This document shows positions 25,601-37,600 of a stretch of 64,000 nt of DNA, in pieces; the stretch's first letter is position 1, and each line of letters begins with the position of its first letter. The position numbers were made by a program, and so were the translations under genes. The notes under the pieces are model-generated. The model searched no databases, was not told the origin of the DNA, and worked only from the letters and a program-made list of their open reading frames with translations. This DNA is from Nemertoderma westbladi (taxonomy: Eukaryota > Xenacoelomorpha > Nemertodermatida > Nemertodermatidae), in the NCBI GenBank assembly GCA_032718475.1, contig JAUCBJ010006705.1, positions 56,516 through 120,515 on the forward strand. Reading direction: 5' to 3'.

Positions 25601-28600
25601 CCTTGTTCTGGCACAATAAGGTCAGGTAGGAGGAAGCCTTGTTCTGGCACAATAGGGTAAGGTAAGAGGAAGCCTTGTTCTGGCACAATAAGGTAAGGTA
25701 GGAGGAAGCCTTGTTCTGGCCCAATAAGGTAAGGTAGGAGGAAGCCTTGTTCTGGCACAATAAGGTAAGGTAGGAGGAAGCCTTGTTCTGGCACAATAAG
25801 GTAAGGTAGGAGGAAGCCTTGTTCTGGCACAATAAGGTAAGGTAGGAGGAAGCCTTGTTCTGGCACAATAAGGTAAGGTAGGAGGAAGCCTTGTTCTGGC
25901 ACAATAAGGTAAGGTAGGAGGAAGCCTTGTTCTGGCACAATAAGGTAAGGTAAGGTAGGAGGAAGCCTTGTTCTGGCACAATAAGGTAAGGTAGGAGGAA
26001 GCCTTGTTCTGGCACAATAATGTAAGGTAGGAGGAAGCCTTGTTCTGGCACAATAAGGTAAGGTAAGGTAGGAGGAAGCCTTGTTCTGGCACAATAAGGT
26101 AAGGTAGGAGGAAGCCTTGTTCTGGCACAATAAGGTAAGGTAAGGTAAGGTAGGAGGAAGCCTTGTTCTGGCACAATAAGGTAAGATAGGAGGAAGCCTT
26201 GTTCTGGCACAATAAGGTAAGGTAGGAGGAAGCCTTGTTCTGGCACAATAAGGTAAGGTAAGGTAAGGTAGGAGGAAGCCTTGTTCTGGCACAATAAGGT
26301 AAGGTAAGGTAAGGTAGGAGGAAGCCTTGTTCTGGCACAATAAGGTAAGATAGGAGGAATCCTTATTCTGGCACAATAAGGTAAAGTAAGGTAGGAGGAA
26401 GCCTTGTTCTGGCACAATAAGGTAAGGTAGGAGGAAGCCTTGTTCTGGCACAATAATGTAAGGTAGGAGGAAGCCTTGTTCTGGCACAATAAGGTAAGGT
26501 AAGGTAGGAGGAAGCCTTGTTCTGGCACAATAAGGTAAGGTAAGGTAGGAGGAAGCCTTGTTCTGGCACAATAAGGTAAGGTAGGAGGAGGCCTTGTTCT
26601 GGCACAATAAGGTAAGGTAAGGTAGGAGGAAGCCTTGTTCTGGTCCAATAAGGTAAGGTAAGGTAGGAGGAAGCCTTGTTCTGGCACAATAAGGTAAGGT
26701 AAGGTAGGAGGAAGCCTTGTTCTGGCACAATAAGGTAAGGTAGGAGGAAGCCTTGTTCTGGTACAATAAGGTAAGGTAGGAGGAAGCCTTTTTCTGGCAC
26801 AATAAGGTAAGGTAAGGTAGGAGGAAGCCTTGTTCTGGCACAATAAGGTAAGGTAAGGTAGGAGGAAGCCTTGTTCTGGCACAATAAGGTAAGGTAGAAG
26901 GAAGCCTTGTTCTGGCACAATAAGGTAAGGTAGGAGGAAGCCTTGTTCTGGCACAATAAGGTAAGGTAGGAGGAAGCCTTGTTCTGGCCCAATAAGGTAA
27001 GGTAGGAGGAAGCCTTGTTCTGGCACAATAAGGTAAGGTAGGAGGAAGCCTTGTTCTGGCACAATAAGGTAAGGTAGGAGGAAGCCTTGTTCTGGCACAA
27101 TAAGGTAAGGTAGGAGGAAGCCTTGTTCTGGCACAATAAGGTAAGGTAGGAGGAAGCCTTGTTCTGGCACAATAAGGTAAGGTAGGAGGAAGCCTTGTTC
27201 TGGCACAATAAGGTAAGGTAAGGTAGGAGGAAGCCTTGTTCTGGCACAATAAGGTAAGGTAGGAGGAAGCCTTGTTCTGGCACAATAATGTAAGGTAGGA
27301 GGAAGCCTTGTTCTGGCACAATAAGGTAAGGTAAGGTAGGAGGAAGCCTTGTTCTGGCACAATAAGGTAAGGTAGGAGGAAGCCTTGTTCTGGCACAATA
27401 AGGTAAGGTAAGGTAAGGTAGGAGGAAGCCTTGTTCTGGCACAATAAGGTAAGATAGGAGGAAGCCTTGTTCTGGCACAATAAGGTAAGGTAAGGTAAGG
27501 TAGGAGGAAGCCTTGTTCTGGCACAATAAGGTAAGATAGGAGGAATCCTTATTCTGGCACAATAAGGTAAAGTAAGGTAGGAGGAAGCCTTGTTCTGGCA
27601 CAATAAGGTAAGGTAGGAGGAAGCCTTGTTCTGGCACAATAATGTAAGGTAGGAGTAATCCATATTCTGGCACAATAAGGTAAAGTAAGGTAGGAGAAAG
27701 CCTTGTTCTGGCACAATAAGGTAAGGTAGGAGGAAGCCTTGTTCTGGCACAATAATGTAAGGTAGGAGGAAGCCTTGTTCTGGCACAATAAGGTAAGGTA
27801 AGGTAGGAGGAAGCCTTGTTCTGGCACAATAAGGTAAGGTAAGGTAGGAGGAAGCCTTGTTCAGGCACAATAACGTAAGGTAGGAGGAAGCCTTGTTCTG
27901 GCACAATAAGGTAAGGTAGGAGGAAGCCTTGTTCTGGCACAATAAGGTAAGGTAGGAGGAAGCCTTGTTCTGGCACAATAAGGTAAGGTAGGAGGAAGCC
28001 TTGTTCTGGCACAATAAGGTAAGGTAAGGTAGGAGGAAGCCTTGTTCTGGCACAATAAGGTAAAGTAAGGTAAGAGGATGCCTTGTTCTGGCACAATAAG
28101 GTAAGGTAAGGTAGGAGGGAGCCTTGTTCAGGCACAATAAGGTAAGGTAGGAGGAAGCCTTGTTCTGGCACAATAAGGTAAGGTAGGAGGAAGCCTTGTT
28201 CTGGCACAATAAGGTAAGGTAGGAGGAAGCCTTGTTCTGGTACAATAAGGTAAGGTAGGAGGAAGCCTTGTTCTGGCACAATAAGGTAAGGTAGGAGGAA
28301 GCCTTGTTCTGGCCCAATAAGGTAAGGTAGGAGGAAGCCTTGTTCAGGCACAATAAGGTAAGGTAGGAGGAAGCCTTGTTCTGGCACAATAAGGTAAGGT
28401 AGGAGGAAGCCTTGTTCTGGCACAATAAGGTAAGGTAGGAGGAAGCCTTGTTCTGGCACAATAAGGTAAGGTAGGAGGAAGCCTTGTTCTGGCACAATAA
28501 GGTAAGGTAGGAGGAAGCCTTGTTCTGGCACAATAAGGTAAGGTAGGAGGAAGCCTTGTTCTGGCACAATAAGGTAAGGTAGGAGGAAGCCTTGTTCTGG

Positions 28601-31600
28601 TACAATAAGGTAAGGTAGGAGGAAGCCTTGTTCTGGCACAATAAGGTAAGATAGGAGGAATCCTTATTCTGGTACAATAAGGTAAAGTAAGGTAGGAGGA
28701 AGCCTTGTTCTGGCACAATAAGGTAAGGTAGGAGGAAGCCTTGTTCTGGCACAATAATGTAAGGTAGGAGGAAGCCTTGTTCTGGCACAATAAGGTAAGG
28801 TAAGGTAGGAGGAAGCCTTGTTCTGGCACAATAAGGTAAGGTAAGGTAGGAGGAAGCCTTGTTCAGGCACAATAACGTAAGGTAGGAGGAAGCCTTGTTC
28901 TGGCACAATAAGGTAAGGTAGGAGGAAGCCTTGTTCTGGCACAATAAGGTAAGGTAGGAGGAAGCCTTGTTCTGGCACAATAAGGTAAGGTAGGAGGAAG
29001 CCTTGTTCTGGCACAATAAGGTAAGGTAAGGTAGGAGGAAGCCTTGTTCTGGCACAATAAGGTAAAGTAAGGTAGGAGGAAGCCTTGTTCTGGCACAATA
29101 AGGTAAGGTAAGGTAGGAGGGAGCCTTGTTCAGGCACAATAAGGTAAGGTAGGAGGAAGCCTTGTTCTGGCACAATAAGGTAAGGTAGGAGGAAGCCTTG
29201 TTCTGGCACAACAAGGTAAGGTAGGAGGAAGCCTTGTTCTGGTACAATAAGGTAAGGTAGGAGGAAGCCTTGTTCTGGCACAATAAGGTAAGGTAGGAGG
29301 AAGCCTTGTTCTGGCACAATAAGGTAAGGTAGGAGGAAGCCTTGTTCTGGCACAATAAGGTAAGGTAGGAGGAAGCCTTGTTCTGGCACAATAAGGTAAG
29401 GTAGGAGGAAGCCTTGTTCTGGCACAATAAGGTAAGGTAGGAGGAAGCCTTGTTCTGGCACAATAAGGTAAGGTAGGAGGAAGCCTTGTTCTGGCACAAT
29501 AAGGTAAGGTAGGAGGAAGCCTTGTTCTGGCACAATAAGGTAAGGTAGGACGAAGCCTTGTTCTGGCACAATAAGGCAAGGTAGGAGGAAGCCTTGTTCT
29601 GGTACAATAAGGTAAGGTAGGAGGAAGCCTTGTTCTGGCACAATAAGGTAAGGTAGGAGGGAGCCTTGTTCTGGCACAATAAGGTAAGTTAAGGTAGGAG
29701 GGAGCCTTGTTCTGGCACAATAAGGTAAGGTAGGAGGAAGCCTAGTTCTGGCACAATAAGGTAAGGTAGGAGGAAGCCTTGTTCTGGCACAATAAGGTAA
29801 GGTAGGAGGAAGCCTTGTTCTGGCACAATAAGGTAAGGTAAGGTAGGAGGGAGCCTTGTTCTGGCACAATAAGGTAAGGTAAGGTAGGAGGGAGCCTTGT
29901 TCTGGCACAATAAGGTAAGGTAGGAGGAAGCCTTGTTCTGGCACAATAAGGTAAGGTAGGAGGAAGCCTTGTTCTGGCACAATAAGGTAAGGTAGGAGGA
30001 AGCCTTGTTCTGGCACAATAAGGTAAGGTAGGAGGAAGCCTTGTTCTGGCACAATAAGGTAAGGTAGGAGGAAGCCTTGTTTTGGCACAATAAGTTAAGG
30101 TAGGAGGAAGCCTTGTTCTGGCACAATAAGGTAAGGTAGGAGGAAGCCTTGTTCTGGCACAATAAGGTAAGGTAGGAGGAAGCCTTGTTCTGGCACAATA
30201 AGGTAAGGTAAGGTAGGAGGATGCCTTGTTCTGGCACAATAAGGTAAGGTAAGGTAGGAGGAAGCCTTGTTCTGGCACAATAAGGTAAGGTAGGAGGAAG
30301 ACTTGTTCTGGCACAATAAGGTAAGGTAGGAGGAAGCCTTGTTCTGGCACAATAAGGTAAGGTAAGAGGAAGCCTTGTTCTGGCACAATAAGGTAAGGTA
30401 GGAGGAAGCCTTGTTCTGGCACAATAAGGTAAGGTAAGTTAGGAGGAAGCCTTGTTCTGGCACAATAAGGTAAGGTAGGAGGAAGCCTTGTTCTGGCACA
30501 ATAAGGTAAGGTAGGAGGAAGCCTTGTTCTGGAACAATAAGGTAAGGTAGGAGGAAGCCTTGTTCTGGCACAATAAGGTAAGGTAGGAGGAAGCCTTGTT
30601 CTGGCCCAATAAGGTAAGGTAAGGTAGGAGGAAGCCTTGTTCTGGCACAATAAGGTAAGGTAGGAGGAAGCCTTGTTCTGGCACAATAAGGTAAGGTAGG
30701 AGGAAGCCTTGTTCTGGCACAATAAGTTAAGGTAGGAGGAAGCCTTGTTCTGGCACAATAAGGTAAGGTAGGAGGAAGCCTTGTTCTGGCACAATAAGGT
30801 AAGGTAGGAGGAAGACTTGTTCTGGCACAATAAGTTAAGGTAGGAGGAAGCCTTGTTCTGGCACAATAAGGTAAGGTAGGAGGAAGCCTTGTTCTGGCAC
30901 AATAAGGTAAGGTAGGAGGAAGCCTTGTTCAGGCACAATAAGGTAAGGTAGGAGGAAGCCTTGTTCTGGCACAATAAGGTAAGGTAGGAGGAAGCCTTGT
31001 TCTGGCACAATAAGGTAAGGTAAGGTAGGAGCGAGCCTTGTTCTGGCACAATAAGGTAAGGTAAGGTAGGAGGGAGCCTTGTTCTGGCACAATAAGGTAA
31101 GGTAGGAGGAAGCCTTGTTCTGGCACAATAAGGTAAGGTAGGAGGAAGCCTTGTTCTGGCACAATAAGGTAAGGTAGGAGGAAGCCTTGTTCTGGCACAT
31201 TAAGGTAAGGTAAGGTAGGAGGAAGCCTTGTTCTGGCACAATAAGGTAAGGTGGGAGGAAGCCTTGTTCTGGCACAATAAGGTAAGGTAGGAGGAAGCCT
31301 TGTTCTGGCACAATAAGGTAATGTAAGGTAGGAGGAAGCCTTGTTCTGGCACAATAAGGTAAGGTAGGAGGAAGCCTTGTTCTGGCACAATAAGGTAAGG
31401 TAGGAGGAAGCCTTGTTCTGGCACAATAAGGTAAGGTAGGAGGAAGCCTTGTTCTGGCACAATAAGGTAAGGTAAGGTAGGAGGAAGCCTTGTTCAGGCA
31501 CAATAAGGTAAGGTAGGAGGAAGCCTTGTTCTGGCACAATAAGGTAAGGTAAGGTAGGAGCGAGCCTTGTTCTGGCACAATAAGGTAAGGTAAGGTAGGA

Positions 31601-34600
31601 GCGAGCCTTGTTCTGGCACAATAAGGTAAGGTAAGGTAGGAGGGAGCCTTGTTCTGGCACAATAAGGTAAGGTAGGAGGAAGCCTTGTTCTGGCACAATA
31701 AGGTAAGGTCGGAGGAAGCCTTGTTCTGGCACAATAAGGTAAGGTAAGGTAGGAGGGAGCCTTGTTCTGGCACAATAAGGTAAGGTAGGAGGAAGCCTTG
31801 TTCTGGCACAATAAGGTAAGGTAGGAGGAAGCCTTGTTCTGGCACAATAAGGTAAGGTAGGAGGAAGCCTTGTTCTGGCACAATAAGGTAAGGTAGGAGG
31901 AAGCCTTGTTCTGGCACAATAAGGTAAGGTAAGGTAGGAGGGAGCCTTGTTCTGGCACAATAAGGTAAGGTAAGGTAGGAGGGAGCCTTGTTCTGGCACA
32001 ATAAGGTAAGGTAAGGTAGGAGGAAGCCTTGTTCTGGCACAATAAGGTAAGGAAGGAGGAAGCCTTGTTCTGGCACAATAAGGTAAGGTAGGAGGAAGCC
32101 TTGTTCTGGCAATATAAGGTAAGGTAGGAGGAAGCCTTGTTCTCGCACAATAAGGTAAGTTAAGGTAGGAGGAAGCCTTGTTCTGGCACTATAAGGTAAG
32201 GTAGGAGGAAGCCTTGTTCTGGCACAATAAGGTAAGGTAAGGTAGGAGGAAGCCTTGTTCTGGCACAATAAGGTAAGGTAGGAGGAAGCCTTGTTCTGGT
32301 ACAATAAGGTAAGGTAGGAGGGAGCCTTGTTCTGGTACAATAAGGTAAGGTAGGAGGAAGCCTTGTTCTGGCACAATAAGGTAAGGTAAGGTAAGGTAGG
32401 AGGAAGCCTTGTTCTGGCACAATAAGGTAAGGTAGGAGGAAGCCTTGTTCTGGCACAATAAGGTAAGGTAGGAGGAAGCCTTGTTCTGGCACAATAAGGT
32501 AAGGTAGGAGGAAGCCTTGTTCTGGCACAATAAGGTAAGGTAGGAGGAAGCCTTGTTCTGGCACAATAAGGTAAGGTAAGGTAGGAGGAAGCCTTGTTCT
32601 CGCACAATAAGGTAAGGTAAGGTAGGAGGAAGCCTTGTTCTGGCACTATAAGGTAAGGTAGGAGGAAGCCTTGTTCTGGCACTATAAGGTAAGGTAGGAG
32701 GAAGCCTTGTTCTGGCACAATAAGGTAAGGTAGGAGGAAGCCTTGTTCTGGCACAATAAGGTAAGGTAGGAGGGAGCCTTGTTCTGGTACAATAAGGTAA
32801 GGTAGGAGGAAGCCTTGTTCTGGCACAATAAGGTAAGGTAGGAGGAAGCCTTGTTCTGGCACAATAAGGTAAGTTAGGAGGAAGCCTTGTTCTGGTACAA
32901 TAAGGTAAGGTAGGAGGAAGACTTGTTCTGGCACAATAAGGTAAGGTAGGAGGAAGACTTGTTCTGGCACAATAAGGTAAGATAAGGTAGGAGGAAGACT
33001 TGTTCTGGCACAATAAGGTAAGGTAGGAGGAAGCCTTGTTCTGGCACAATAAGGTAAGTTAGGAGGAAGCCTTGTTCTGGCACAATAAGGTAAGGTAGGA
33101 GGAAGCCTTGTTCTGGCACAATAAGGTAAGGTAGGTGGAAGCCTTGTTCTGGCACTATAAGGTAAGGTAGGAGGAAGCCTTGTTCTGGCACAATAAGGTA
33201 AGGTAGGAGGAAGCCTTGTTCTGGCACAATAAGGTAAGGTAGGAGGAAGCCTTGTTCTGGCACTATAAGGTAAGGTAGGAGGAAGCCTTGTTCTGGCACA
33301 ATAAGGTAAGGTAAGGTAGGAGGAAGCCTTGTTCTGGCACAATAAGGTAAGGTAGGAGGAAGCCTTGTTCTGGCACAATAAGGTAAGGTAGGAGGAAGCC
33401 TTATTCTGGCACAATAAGGTAAGGTAGGAGGAAGCCTTGTTCTGGTACAATAAGGTAAGGTAGGAGGAAGCCTTGTTCTGGTACAATAAGGTAAGGTAGG
33501 AGGGAGCCTTGTTCTGGTACAATAAGGTAAGGTAGGAGGAAGCCTTATTCTGGCACAATAAGGTAAGGTAGGAGGAAGCCTTGTTCTGGCACTATAAGGT
33601 AAGGTAGGAGGAAGCCTTGTTCTGGCACAATAAGGTAAGTTAGGAGGAAGCCTTGTTCTGGCACTATAAGGTAAGGTAGGAGGAAGCCTTGTTCTGGCAC
33701 AATAAGGTAAGGTAGGAGGAAGCCTTATTCTGGCACAATAAGGTAAGGTAGGAGGAAGACTTGTTCTGGCACAATAAGGTAAGGTAGGAGGAAGCCTTGT
33801 TCTGGCACAATAAGGTAAGGTAGGAGGAAGCCTTGTTCTGGCACAATAAGGTAAGGTAGGAGGAAGCCTTGTTCTGGCACAATAAGGTAAGTTAGGAGGA
33901 AGCCTTGTTCTGGTACAATAAGGTAAGGTAGGAGGAAGCCTTGTTCTGGCACAATAAGGTAAGTTAGGAGGAAGCCTTGTTCTGGTACAATAAGGTAAGT
34001 TAGGAGGAAGCCTTGTTCTGGTACAATAAGGTAAGTTAGGAGGAAGCCTTGTTCTGGTACAATAAGGTAAGTTAGGAGGAAGCCTTGTTCTGGTACAATA
34101 AGGTAAGGTAGGAGGAAGCCTTGTTCTGGCACAATAAGGTAAGTTAGGAGGAAGCCTTGTTCTGGCACAATAAGGTAAGTTAGGAGGAAGCCTTGTTCTG
34201 GTACAATAAGGTAAGGTAGGAGGAAGACTTGTTCTGGCACAATAAGGTAAGGTAGGAGGAAGCCTTGTTCTGGCACAATAAGGTAAGATAAGGTAGGAGG
34301 AAGACTTGTTCTGGCACAATAAGGTAAGGTAGGAGGAAGCCTTGTTCTGGCACAATAAGGTAAGTTAGGAGGAAGCCTTGTTCTGGCACAATAAGGTAAG
34401 GTAAGGTAGGAGGAAGACTTGTTCTGGCACAATAAGGTAAGATAAGGTAGGAGGAAGACTTGTTCTGGCACAATAAGGTAAGGTAGGAGGAAGCCTTGTT
34501 CTGGCACAATAAGGTAAGTTAGGAGGAAGCCTTGTTCTGGCACAATAAGGTAAGGTAGGAGGAAGCCTTGTTCTGGCACAATAAGGTAAGGTAGGTGGAA

Positions 34601-37600
34601 GCCTTGTTCTGGCACTATAAGGTAAGGTAGGAGGAAGCCTTGTTCTGGCACAATAAGGTAAGGTAGGAGGAAGCCTTGTTCTGGCACAATAAGGTAAGGT
34701 AGGAGGAAGCCTTGTTCTGGCACTATAAGGTAAGGTAGGAGGAAGCCTTGTTCTGGCACAATAAGGTAAGGTAAGGTAGGAGGAAGCCTTGTTCTGGCAC
34801 AATAAGGTAAGGTAGGAGGAAGCCTTGTTCTGGCACAATAAGGTAAGGTAAGGTAGGAGGAAGCCTTATTCTGGCACAATAAGGTAAGGTAGGAGGAAGC
34901 CTTGTTCTGGCACTATAAGGTAAGGTAGGAGGAAGCCTTGTTCTGGCACAATAAGGTAAGTTAGGAGGAAGCCTTGTTCTGGCACTATAAGGTAAGGTAG
35001 GAGGAAGCCTTGTTCTGGCACAATAAGGTAAGGTAGGAGGAAGCCTTATTCTGGCACAATAATGTAAGGTAGGAGGAAGACTTGTTCTGGCACAATAAGG
35101 TAAGGTAGGAGGAAGCCTTGTTCTGGCACAATAAGGTAAGGTAGGAGGAAGCCTTGTTCTGGCACAATAAGGTAAGGTAGGAGGAAGCCTTGTTCTGGCA
35201 CAATAAGGTAAGTTAGGAGGAAGCCTTGTTCTGGTACAATAAGGTAAGGTAGGAGGAAGCCTTGTTCTGGCACAATAAGGTAAGTTAGGAGGAAGCCTTG
35301 TTCTGGTACAATAAGGTAAGGTAGGAGGAAGCCTTGTTCTAGCACAATAAGGTAAGGTAGGAGGAAGCCTTGTTCTGGCACAATAAGGTAAGGTAGGAGG
35401 AAGCCTTGTTCTGGCACAATAAGGTAAGGTAGGAGGAAGCCTTGTTCTGGCACAATAAGGTAAGGTAGGAGGAAGCCTTGTTCTGGCACAATAAGGTAAG
35501 GTAGGAGGAAGCCTTGTTCTGGCACAATAAGGTAAGGTAGGAGGAAGCCTTGTTCTGGCACAATAAGGTAAGGTAGGAGGAAGCCTTGTTCTGGCACAAT
35601 AAGGTAAGGTAGGAGGAAGCCTTGTTCTGGTACAATAAGGTAAGGTAGGAGGAAGCCTTGTTCTGGCACAATAAGGTAAGGTAGGGGGAAGCCTTGTTCT
35701 GGCACAATAAGGTAAGGTAGGAGGAAGCCTTGTTCTGGTACAATAAGGTAAGGTAGGAGGAAGCCTTGTTCTGGCACAATAAGGTAAGTTAGGAGGAAGC
35801 CTTGTTCTGGTACAATAAGGTAAGGTAGGAGGAAGCCTTGTTCTGGCACAATAAGGTAAGTTAGGAGGAAGCCTTGTTCTGGTACAATAAGGTAAGGTAG
35901 GAGGAAGCCTTGTTCCGGCACAATAAGATAAGGTAGGAGGAAGCCTTGTTCTGGCACTATAAGGTAAGGTAGGAGGAAGCCTTGTTCTGGCACAATAAGG
36001 TAAGGTAAGGTAGGAGGAAGCCTTGTTCTGGCACAATAAGGTAAGGTAGGAGGAAGCCTTATTCTGGCACAATAAGGTAAGGTAGGAGGAAGCCTTGTTC
36101 TGGCACTATAAGGTAAGGTAGGAGGAAGCCTTGTTCTGGCACAATAAGGTAAGGTAAGGTAGGAGGAAGCCTTGTTCTGGCACAATAAGGTAAGGTAGGA
36201 GGAAGCCTTATTCTGGCACAATAAGGTAAGGTAGGAGGAAGCCTTGTTCTGGCACAATAAGGTAAGGTAGGAGGAAGCCTTGTTCTGGCACAATAAGGTA
36301 AGGTAGGAGGAAGCCTTTTTCTGGCACTATAAGGTAAGGTAGGAGGAAGCCTTGTTCTGGCACAATAAGGTAAGGTAAGGTAGGAGGAAGCCTTGTTCTG
36401 GCACAATAAGGTAAGGTAGGAGGAAGTCTTGTTCTGGCACTATAAGGTAAGGTAGGAGGAAGCCTTGTTCTGGCACAATAAGGTAAGGTAAGGTAAGGTA
36501 GGAGGAAGCCTTATTCTGGCACAATAAGGTAAGGTAAGAGGAAGCCTTGTTCTGGCACAATAAGGTAAAGTAAGGTAGGAGGAAGCCTTGTTCTGGCACA
36601 ATAAGGTAAGGTAGGAGGAAGCCTTATTCTGGCACAATAAGGTAAAGTAAGGGAGGAGGAAGCCTTGTTCTGGCACAATAAGGTAAGGTAGGAGGAAGCC
36701 TTGTTCTGGCACAATAAGGTAAGGTAAGGTAGGAGGAAGCCTTGTTCTGGCACAATAAGGTAAGGTGGGAGGAAGCCTTGTTCTGGCACTATAAGGTAAG
36801 GTAAGGTAGGAGGAAGCCTTGTTCTGGCACAACATGGTAAGGTAGGAGGAAGCCTTGTTCTGGCACAATAAGGTAAGGTAGGAGGAAGCCTTGTTCTGGC
36901 ACAATAAGGTAAGGTAAGGTAGGAGGAAGCCTTGTTCTGGCACAATAAGGTAAGGTAAGGTAGGAGGAAGCCTTGTTCTGGCACAATAAGGTAAGGTAGG
37001 AGGAAGCCTTGTTCTGGCCCAATAAGGTAAGGTAGGAGGAAGCCTTGTTCTGGCACAATAAGGTAAGGTTGGAGGAAGCCTTGTTCTGGCACAATAAGGT
37101 AAGGTAGGAGGAAGCCTTGTTCTGGCACAATAAGGTAAGGTAGGAGGAAGCCTTGTTCTAGCACAATAAGGTAAGGTAGGAGGAAGCCTTGTTCTGGCAC
37201 AATAAGGTAAGGTAGGAGGAAGCCTTGTTCTGGCACAATAAGGTAAGGTAGGAGGAAGCCTTGTTCTGGCCCAATAAGGTAAGGTAGGAGGAAGCCTTGT
37301 TCTGGCACAATAAGGTAAGGTAGGAGGAAGCCTTGTTCTGGCACAATAAGGTAAGGTAGGAGGAAGCCTTGTTCTGGCACAATAAGGTAAGGTAGGAGGA
37401 AGCCTTGTTCTGGCACAATAAGGTAAGGTAGGAGGAAGCCTTGTTCTGGCACAATAAGGTAAGGTAGGAGGAAGCCTTGTTCTGGCACAATAAGGTAAGG
37501 TAGGGGGAAGCCTTGTTCTGGCACAATAAGGTAAGGTAGGAGGAAGCCTTGTTCTGGTACAATAAGGTAAGGTAGGAGGAAGCCTTGTTCTGGCACAATA

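Noticed and set aside
24583-29679. A ~1,700-codon minus-strand reading frame (and many like it) as a giant repeat protein gene
   Set aside because: It is a 36-bp satellite with no stop in any minus-strand frame. The frame changes at each 41- or 46-bp unit, giving mixtures of the three frame products. There is no start context, domain or splice signal.
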